From an uncultured Chloroflexota bacterium (GTDB taxonomy: Bacteria > Chloroflexota > Anaerolineae > Promineifilales > Promineifilaceae), in contig CALFEW010000323.1 of NCBI GenBank assembly GCA_937958365.1, positions 1 through 6,033 of the forward strand: 6,033 nt of DNA, written 5' to 3'. The translations under genes and the position numbers were made by a program. Positions 1 through 4,774 of this stretch are shown here, piece after piece; position 1 is the first letter of the stretch; every line of letters begins with the position of its first letter. The notes under the pieces are model-generated. The model saw nothing but the letters and a program-made list of their open reading frames with translations. It was not told the DNA's origin and made no database searches.

Positions 1-1
1 C

Positions 2-1567
2 ACGACGAAGTGGGAGAAGCGCAACATCACCACCGAAATCCCGGTGTGGGATTCGGAAATTTGTATTCAATGCGGTAAATGTTCGCTGGTCTGCCCGCAC
101 GGCGTCATCCGCATGAAAATTTATGACAAAGAGTTGCTGGTAGACGCACCGTCAACTTTCAAAGCTACCCCGGCCCGGTTCAAAGAATTCAAGGATGACA
201 TGTACACCTTGCAAGTCGCGCCGGAAGATTGCACCGGCTGCACGTTGTGCGTGGAAGTCTGCCCGGTGAAAAACAAGCAGCAGCCGAAGTTCAAGGCCAT
301 CAATATGGCCCCGCAAATTCCGCTGCGCGAAGCGGAACGGGAGAATTGGGAATTTTTCCTCAGTTTGCCGGAAGTGGACCGCACCAGCATTCCGTTGAAT
401 CAGGTGAAATATTCGCAGTTGTTGGAGCCGTTGTTCGAGTTTTCCGGGGCGTGCGCCGGTTGCGGCGAGACGCCTTATCTGAAGCTGCTAAGTCAGCTCT
501 TTGGCGACCGGACGGTGATCGCCAATGCCACCGGCTGCTCTTCCATCTATGGCGGTAACTTACCAACGACGCCCTGGACGCAGAACGGCGACGGCCGTGG
601 CCCCGCCTGGTCCAATTCCTTGTTTGAAGACAATGCCGAGTTTGGTTTTGGGATGCGTGTCGCTCTGGATCAGCGCATCGAAACAGCCACCCTGATGTTG
701 CGCAAGCAGCGCGAAGTGGTCGGTGAAGACCTGGCCGATTCCATCCTTTTTGCCGAACAGACGAACGAGGCGGAAATTAATGCCCAACGGGCGCGTGTTG
801 TCAACTTAAAGAAACGCCTGGAAGCCTTGCTGGTCGAAATGGAAACCGGCAGCGTCAAAAGCGAGCTGGAAAACTTGCTGAGCATGGCCGACGTTTTTGT
901 GCGCAAGAGTGTGTGGATTGTCGGTGGCGACGGCTGGGCTTATGACATTGACTATGGTGGTTTGGACCACGTGCTGGCCTCCGGCCGCAACGTCAACGTC
1001 CTGGTGTTGGATACCGAAGTCTACTCCAATACCGGTGGACAGATGTCTAAATCAACGCCACGCGGGGCGGTGGCTAAATTTGCCGCTGCTGGCAAGCCGA
1101 TGGCCAAGAAAGACATGGGTCTGTTGGCGATGACCTACGGCGGCATCTACGTTGCCCGCATTGCCATGGGGGCCAACGACGCGCAAACCATTCGCGCCTT
1201 CATTGAAGCGGAAGCGTATGATGGCCCATCGCTTATTCTGGCTTACAGCCACTGCGTGGCGCACGGCTACGACATGAAATATGGCCTGGAACAGCAAAAA
1301 GCGGCCGTGGACTCCGCTTATTGGCCGCTGTACCGCTTTAATCCAGACCTGGCCGTGGCGGGCAAGAATCCTTTCACCCTGGATTCGCGTGAGCCGAAGC
1401 TTTCGTTGGATAAATACATCTACCGGGAAGGGCGGTATAAGATGCTGACCCAAAGCCACCCGGAGCGGGCGGCCAAATTGCTTGAACTGGCACAGGGGGA
1501 TGTGGCAGCGCGTTGGGAACAATATGCGCAGTTGGCTAGAGGCTCTGACAGCAACGGCAAAGAGTAG
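2..1567 (+). CDS. nifJ: Pyruvate:ferredoxin (flavodoxin) oxidoreductase, C-terminal part (5' truncated)
   Basis: This enzyme oxidises pyruvate with CoA to acetyl-CoA and CO2 and passes electrons to ferredoxin or flavodoxin in the cytoplasm. The frame is open from base 2, giving 521 codons; full PFORs have about 1,170-1,200 residues, so roughly the first 650 lie upstream. The GTG at 44 is internal, because codons before it (TTKWEKRNITTEIP) fit the family. Counting from base 2, the ferredoxin domain has two CxxCxxCxxxC motifs: Cys 21/24/27/31 and 77/80/83/87. The thiamine-diphosphate domain follows with CAGC at 151-154, GDGW at 309-312, YSNTGGQ at 341-347 and Cys418 in YSHC; Cys 151, 154 and 418 are expected ligands of the proximal 4Fe-4S cluster. 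All key residues visible here are present, so the enzyme looks functional. It ends in TAG 84 bp before a DHOD-like gene, with a hairpin between them. Family identity is very secure; direction in vivo (oxidation or synthesis) cannot be told. Confidence 0.96.
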   Translation, partial: TTKWEKRNITTEIPVWDSEICIQCGKCSLVCPHGVIRMKIYDKELLVDAPSTFKATPARFKEFKDDMYTLQVAPEDCTGCTLCVEVCPVKNKQQPKFKAINMAPQIPLREAERENWEFFLSLPEVDRTSIPLNQVKYSQLLEPLFEFSGACAGCGETPYLKLLSQLFGDRTVIANATGCSSIYGGNLPTTPWTQNGDGRGPAWSNSLFEDNAEFGFGMRVALDQRIETATLMLRKQREVVGEDLADSILFAEQTNEAEINAQRARVVNLKKRLEALLVEMETGSVKSELENLLSMADVFVRKSVWIVGGDGWAYDIDYGGLDHVLASGRNVNVLVLDTEVYSNTGGQMSKSTPRGAVAKFAAAGKPMAKKDMGLLAMTYGGIYVARIAMGANDAQTIRAFIEAEAYDGPSLILAYSHCVAHGYDMKYGLEQQKAAVDSAYWPLYRFNPDLAVAGKNPFTLDSREPKLSLDKYIYREGRYKMLTQSHPERAAKLLELAQGDVAARWEQYAQLARGSDSNGKE

Positions 1568-1587
1568 CCAACCGACGACCTGAAAGT

Positions 1588-1623
1588 GATGGCGCAGATT
1601 AAATCTGTGTAATCTGCGCCATC
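1588..1623 (+). terminator. Perfect 14-bp hairpin between PFOR and DHOD-like genes
   Basis: GATGGCGCAGATTA (1588-1601) is the exact reverse complement of TAATCTGCGCCATC (1610-1623), with an 8-nt loop, AATCTGTG. It starts 20 nt after the PFOR stop. A run of five T (1633-1637) comes 9 nt after the stem rather than directly after it, so this is not a textbook intrinsic terminator. It may act as a partial terminator or attenuator, or as a 3'-end stabiliser that lowers expression of the downstream gene relative to PFOR. The loop and right arm contain an imperfect direct repeat (AATCTGTGT, AATCTGCGC), which suggests it could also be a dispersed intergenic repeat. The stem is certain; the role is inferred. 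Confidence 0.55.
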
Positions 1624-1651
1624 TTCGATTCGTTTTTACAGGAGACACAAC

Positions 1652-2680
1652 ATGGACCTGACCACGACCTATCTTGGCATGAAGCTTAAAAACCCACTGG
1701 TGCCATCATCCTCCCCCCTGATGCGAACGCTAGACAATTTACGTTGGATGGAAGACGCCGGCGCAGCGGCCGTTGTCTTGCACTCTCTGTTTGAAGAACA
1801 AATCACGATGGAAAGCCACACCTTAAATCATTATCTGACGCAAGGCGTGGAAAGTTTTGCCGAAGCGTTGTCTTATTTTCCTGAGGCTCAGGATTACAGA
1901 ACCGGCCCTCAGGAATATCTGGAGCATATTCAAAAAGCCAAAGCCGCCCTGGAAATCCCGGTCATCGCCAGCCTCAATGGCGTTTCGACTGGCGGTTGGG
2001 TGACGTATGCCCGCCAGATTCAAGACGCCGGCGCAGACGCTTTGGAATTGAACGTCTACTACATTCCGACCGATCCGAACCTGACTGGCAGCGAAGTGGA
2101 GCAGATTTACCTGGACGTGCTGCGAGACGTGAAATCGGCCATCACCATTCCGGTGACGATGAAGCTGAACCCGTACTTCAGCGCCATGGCGAATATGGCC
2201 CGCCGGCTGGCCGATGGCGGGGCGGATGGCCTGGTGTTGTTTAATCGCTTTTACCAGCCGGACCTGGACCTGGAGACGCTGGAAGTTGTGCCGAATCTAA
2301 AGCTCAGCACGTCTACGGAATTGCGCCTGCCTTTGCGTTGGATTGCCATTTTGTACGGCCGTGTCAACACCAGCCTGGCCCTCACCACCGGCATCCACAC
2401 CGTCACCGACGTGCTGAAAGCTGTCGCCGCCGGAGCAGACATCACCATGTTGGCCTCGGAACTGCTGCGTAACGGCATCAACCGTCTCAAAGTCTTGTCT
2501 TTGGGTCTGGAAGAATGGCTTATCGAAAATGAATACGAATCGCTGGCGCAGTTGAAAGGCAGCCTTAGCCAGATCAACTGCCCGGAACCGGCCGCTTTTG
2601 AGCGCGCCAACTACATGAAAGTTCTGAGTTCTTACGCGCCGGATTATCCCTGGCGCGTTGAGGCCCCAACCGGCGGCTGA
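1652..2680 (+). CDS. Dihydroorotate dehydrogenase-like FMN flavoprotein lacking the catalytic Cys
   Basis: A 342-residue TIM-barrel protein of the class-1 dihydroorotate dehydrogenase fold. The ATG at 1652 is chosen because AGGAG at 1640-1644 precedes it by 7 nt. Family signatures in order are NPLVPSSSPL (14-23) near the N-terminus, VIASLNG (about 104-110), LELN (131-134), VTMKLNP with Lys171 (168-174), GADGLVLFNR, then TTGIHTVTDVLKAVAAGAD and ASELLRNG, which match the usual FMN-phosphate-binding strands. In true class-1 enzymes the active-site loop reads N-x-S-C-P-N, where Cys is the catalytic base. Here it reads N134-V-Y-Y137-I-P, so the Cys position holds Tyr and the next Asn is displaced. 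The protein probably keeps FMN but is unlikely to oxidise dihydroorotate in the usual way. DHOD-like proteins of this kind are often annotated beside nifJ-type PFOR genes, which suggests an accessory redox role, as yet undefined. No pyr genes are nearby. I leave the symbol empty because pyrD would mislead. Confidence 0.88.
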   Translation: MDLTTTYLGMKLKNPLVPSSSPLMRTLDNLRWMEDAGAAAVVLHSLFEEQITMESHTLNHYLTQGVESFAEALSYFPEAQDYRTGPQEYLEHIQKAKAALEIPVIASLNGVSTGGWVTYARQIQDAGADALELNVYYIPTDPNLTGSEVEQIYLDVLRDVKSAITIPVTMKLNPYFSAMANMARRLADGGADGLVLFNRFYQPDLDLETLEVVPNLKLSTSTELRLPLRWIAILYGRVNTSLALTTGIHTVTDVLKAVAAGADITMLASELLRNGINRLKVLSLGLEEWLIENEYESLAQLKGSLSQINCPEPAAFERANYMKVLSSYAPDYPWRVEAPTGG

Positions 2681-2713
2681 AGTTAACAACCGCATCTCTC
2701 ATCTGATTATGGC

Positions 2714-2742
2714 GCAGGCTCCTTATGATAAGGGGCCTGTTT
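2714..2742 (+). terminator. Putative intrinsic terminator after the DHOD-like gene
   Basis: The left arm CAGGCTCCTTA (2715-2725) pairs with TAAGGGGCCTG (2729-2739) around a 3-nt loop (TGA), giving 11 pairs, of which one is a G-U wobble. A short T run (2740-2742) and a T-containing stretch follow. It lies 35 nt after the TGA of the DHOD-like gene, where the PFOR/DHOD-like transcript would be expected to end. The tail is weak, so termination may be incomplete. The stem is read directly; function is inferred from position and shape. Confidence 0.6.
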
Positions 2743-2770
2743 GCTATTCCCAATTCAGTCGCGGTACACT
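2741..2770 (+). promoter_or_regulatory. Weak sigma70-like promoter candidate for the downstream three-gene unit
   Basis: TTGCTA (2741-2746) and TACACT (2765-2770) each match four of six consensus bases with an 18-nt spacer. They sit just after the putative terminator and upstream of the gene at 2919. A transcript from here would carry both heptamer arrays in its leader. Matches this weak arise often by chance, so this is only a placeholder for the expected promoter in this gap. Confidence 0.2.
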
Positions 2771-2776
2771 TATGCT

Positions 2777-2807
2777 CGTAATCCGTAATCCGTAATCCGT
2801 AATCCGT
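2777..2807 (+). repeat. Left heptamer array, four copies of AATCCGT
   Basis: Four exact tandem copies of AATCCGT occupy 2780-2807, preceded by a partial copy (CGT, 2777-2779) and followed by a degenerate one (TTTCCGC, 2808-2814). On the opposite strand the unit reads ACGGATT, one base different from the main unit of the right array at 2840-2909, so the two arrays are inverted relative to each other. It lies in the 238-bp intergenic gap and is not inside a gene. Confidence 0.9.
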
Positions 2808-2839
2808 TTTCCGCAGGACGCTGCCTCTGGTAAACGTCT

Positions 2840-2909
2840 ACGGGGTACGGAACACGGAATACGGAACACCGAATACGGGGTACGGAATACGGAACACGGA
2901 ATACGGAAC
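2840..2909 (+). repeat. Right heptamer array, ten units of ACGGAAY type
   Basis: Ten units of exactly 7 nt run in one phase: ACGGGGT, ACGGAAC, ACGGAAT, ACGGAAC, ACCGAAT, ACGGGGT, ACGGAAT, ACGGAAC, ACGGAAT, ACGGAAC. C-ending and T-ending units partly alternate, so a 14-nt higher-order unit is also visible. The array stops 9 nt before the ATG at 2919, so it forms most of that gene's immediate leader. The last unit supplies the only purine-rich stretch (GGAA, 2905-2908) that could act as a ribosome binding site. It can pair imperfectly with the left array (five or six of seven bases per unit) across a spacer of about 30 nt. Confidence 0.9.
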
Positions 2910-2918
2910 ACACCCACT

Positions 2919-4091
2919 ATGAATGAACAACGGTTTGCAGTAAATGAAACGCCAGAGATTGTCGTGGTGAGCTGCGAGGGGAATCTGGTGGTGAAGAGTT
3001 GGCGGGAAACGGCCGTTTCCATCCAGGGACCTTCTTTCACCGCCGAACAGCCAGCCGCCAATAGTTTGCGCATCACGGCCGTTGGCGACCTGTACCTGGC
3101 TGTGCCACAAAAAACGCGCCTCACGCTGGGGCGCGTGGGCGGCAGTCTGGCTGTCAAGCACGTCAGCGGCGGCGTCAGTGTAGACGACGTGGGCGGCCCT
3201 GTGACCCTGCGCAACGTGGACGCCGTCACCATCACCCATGCTGCCCAGGCTGTGCAGGGCGACAATGTTAACGGTGCGCTGATTGTGCAGGAAGTGGGTG
3301 GGGACGTCGCCTTGCGCAGCGCCAGCGGGGTACAGATTCACCAGGCGCTGGGCCATGTCACCCTGCAATTCATCAACGGCCACGTCACCCTGGGCGAAGT
3401 GGCCGGAAAAGTGGATGCGCGTACCGTCAACGGCGACGTCGGCATTGAAAAGGCGCAGGGCGACGTAGTTCTGGCAAATTTAGGTGGGCAGGCGCGGGTA
3501 ACGGCCGTGTCCCAATCTATCTGGTTGGTAGGCGGCCTGGCGAACGGCGCCCACAGCCTGACGGCCGGGGCCAACGTGTACGTCTACTGGCCGCCCGATG
3601 CGCCGGTCAACCTGACGGCGCACGGCGCGTTGGTGGAACACCGCCTGCCGCTGGAAAAAGCCACGCAGACGACAGAAAATGGGCAGACGACGCTGACCGG
3701 GCGCATCGAAGAGGGCCAGGTGGATTTGCTTGTGCAGGCCGGTCAACGCGCCGCCTTTAAATCGTTGGCGGCTGGCGAGCCGCAATTTACGGCGGCCGAT
3801 TTTGAATTTGCGGTGGAAACGGCCGTTGCTCCGCAACTTGAGGCGGCCATTCGCGCCGTTTTTGCCGAAATAGCCGCCGAACTGCCGCCAACCACGCTGG
3901 CCCAACTGACGGCCGTGCGATTGGAAGAGCGATTGATCACGGCCGTTACCGCCAGCCAGCCGCCCAACCCACCGGCGAACCCACCCACCAACTCACCCGT
4001 TGACCCGTCGCGCCACATCTTACAGCTCCTCAAAGATGGGTTGCTCACCGTCGAGCAGGCGCAACTGCTGTTGGAAGCCGCTGCCTCATGA
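2919..4091 (+). CDS. DUF4097/putative-adhesin-like beta-repeat protein with C-terminal SHOCT-like domain
   Basis: A 390-residue protein of unknown function. Residues about 65-205 are a run of short beta-strand repeats rich in V, G and D (GGSLAVKHVSGGVSVDDV, VNGDVGIEKAQGDVVL), the pattern of a right-handed beta-solenoid as in DUF4097/adhesin-like proteins. Residues about 285-345 look helical. A Pro-rich linker (350-363, PPAN/PPTN repeats) leads to residues 364-390, where HILQLLKDGLLTVEQAQLLLEA matches the SHOCT-like helix pair (I-L-x-L-L-x-x-G-x-L-T-x-E-x-A-x-x-L-L). No signal peptide or membrane segment is visible, so it is probably cytoplasmic. Related proteins in Firmicutes (YvlB, LiaX) belong to envelope-stress responses; there the SHOCT-like part is, as I recall, N-terminal, so the order is reversed here. 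The ATG at 2919 has only a weak GGAA upstream. The stop overlaps trpF as ATGA. The gene carries six ACGGCCGT octamers. Domain calls are by eye; the role is unknown. Confidence 0.85.
   Translation: MNEQRFAVNETPEIVVVSCEGNLVVKSWRETAVSIQGPSFTAEQPAANSLRITAVGDLYLAVPQKTRLTLGRVGGSLAVKHVSGGVSVDDVGGPVTLRNVDAVTITHAAQAVQGDNVNGALIVQEVGGDVALRSASGVQIHQALGHVTLQFINGHVTLGEVAGKVDARTVNGDVGIEKAQGDVVLANLGGQARVTAVSQSIWLVGGLANGAHSLTAGANVYVYWPPDAPVNLTAHGALVEHRLPLEKATQTTENGQTTLTGRIEEGQVDLLVQAGQRAAFKSLAAGEPQFTAADFEFAVETAVAPQLEAAIRAVFAEIAAELPPTTLAQLTAVRLEERLITAVTASQPPNPPANPPTNSPVDPSRHILQLLKDGLLTVEQAQLLLEAAAS
3966..4001 (+). repeat. 12-nt in-frame tandem repeat coding a Pro/Asn-rich linker
   Basis: Three diverged 12-nt units (AACCCACCGGCG, AACCCACCCACC, AACTCACCCGTT) are followed by a partial fourth. 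They encode NPPA-NPPT-NSPV-DP, a flexible linker between the helical region and the C-terminal SHOCT-like domain of the beta-repeat protein. Because the unit is a multiple of three, gain or loss of copies would change linker length without a frameshift. Confidence 0.7.
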
Positions 4092-4774
4092 AAGTAAAAA
4101 TCTGCGGCATCACCAATTTGGCAGACGCGCAAACGGCCGTATCCGCCGGCGCCGATTACCTGGGTTTTATTTTTTATCCACCCAGCAAACGGGCGATTGA
4201 ACCGGACGCCGCCCGGCGCATCGTGGCCGAACTGCGCGCCGCGCCGCACTGCCCGCTGTTGGTGGGCGTGTTTGTGAACGAGACGGCGCAAAAAATGGCC
4301 GCGATTTTGCGCGACTGCGATCTGGATTATGCCCAACTCAGCGGCGAAGAAGTGCCCTCGCTGATCGGCGACGCCCACTCGCCTTTGTACGGCCGTGCCT
4401 ACAAAGCCCTGCGCCCCGCCTCCCTGGTCGAGGCGGAAGTCGAAGCCGAGTGGTATTTGCCGCCGGATTACCAGGCAAGATATGCAGGTCAGGCGGAAAA
4501 ATTACCGCCAGGTTTGTTGATTGATACGTACCACCCCACACTGCGCGGCGGCACGGGCGAGGTGGGTGATTGGGCGGCAACGGCCGTACTGGCCCGCCAG
4601 ATTCCCGGCCTGATGCTGGCCGGCGGGCTGACGGTTCACAACGTGGCTCAGGCCGTCGCCCAGGTGTGCCCCTTCGCCGTAGACGTAGCCAGCGGCGTGG
4701 AGGCGGAACCCGGCCGCAAAGATCTTGATCTCATGCGGGCGTTCATCCGGCTGGCGAAGGGTGAGCAGCCATGA
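4088..4774 (+). CDS. trpF: Phosphoribosylanthranilate isomerase
   Basis: This enzyme performs the third step of tryptophan synthesis from chorismate: the Amadori rearrangement of N-(5-phosphoribosyl)anthranilate to CdRP, in the cytoplasm. The protein has 228 residues, near the usual 200-230, with the expected TIM-barrel motifs. These are KICGIT (4-9) with catalytic Cys6, GADYLGFIF followed by SKR, VGVFVNE, LLID with catalytic Asp146, RGGTGEVGDW, LAGGLTVHNV, and VDVASGVEAEPGRKDLDLM, the phosphate-binding end. Both catalytic residues are present. One deviation: the usual QLHG-x-E reads QLSGEE (83-88), with Ser85 at the His position. It starts inside the stop of the preceding gene (ATGA) and overlaps the next start the same way, so translation is probably coupled in a three-gene unit. 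No other trp gene is in view, so trpF lies apart from at least its immediate pathway partners. Confidence 0.96.
   Translation: MKVKICGITNLADAQTAVSAGADYLGFIFYPPSKRAIEPDAARRIVAELRAAPHCPLLVGVFVNETAQKMAAILRDCDLDYAQLSGEEVPSLIGDAHSPLYGRAYKALRPASLVEAEVEAEWYLPPDYQARYAGQAEKLPPGLLIDTYHPTLRGGTGEVGDWAATAVLARQIPGLMLAGGLTVHNVAQAVAQVCPFAVDVASGVEAEPGRKDLDLMRAFIRLAKGEQP

Noticed and set aside
44..46. GTG as the true start of the first gene
   Set aside because: The frame is open to base 2, the preceding codons match PFOR, and starting here would remove all upstream PFOR domains. It is an internal Val codon.
1052..1648. Minus-strand frame of 198 codons overlapping the PFOR 3' end
   Set aside because: It is a shadow of a strongly conserved coding region, has no recognisable domain, and would run through the intergenic hairpin.
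2777..2909. Possible CRISPR array
   Set aside because: Units are 7 nt and directly adjacent with no spacers, the two halves are inverted, and no cas genes are present.
2744..3383. Two minus-strand open frames (2744-3265 and 2838-3383) with repetitive VFRTPYSVFRIP-like peptides
   Set aside because: The repetitive peptide is just the heptamer array translated (7-nt units read in successive frames), and the rest is antisense to the beta-repeat gene. No ribosome site or family similarity is seen.
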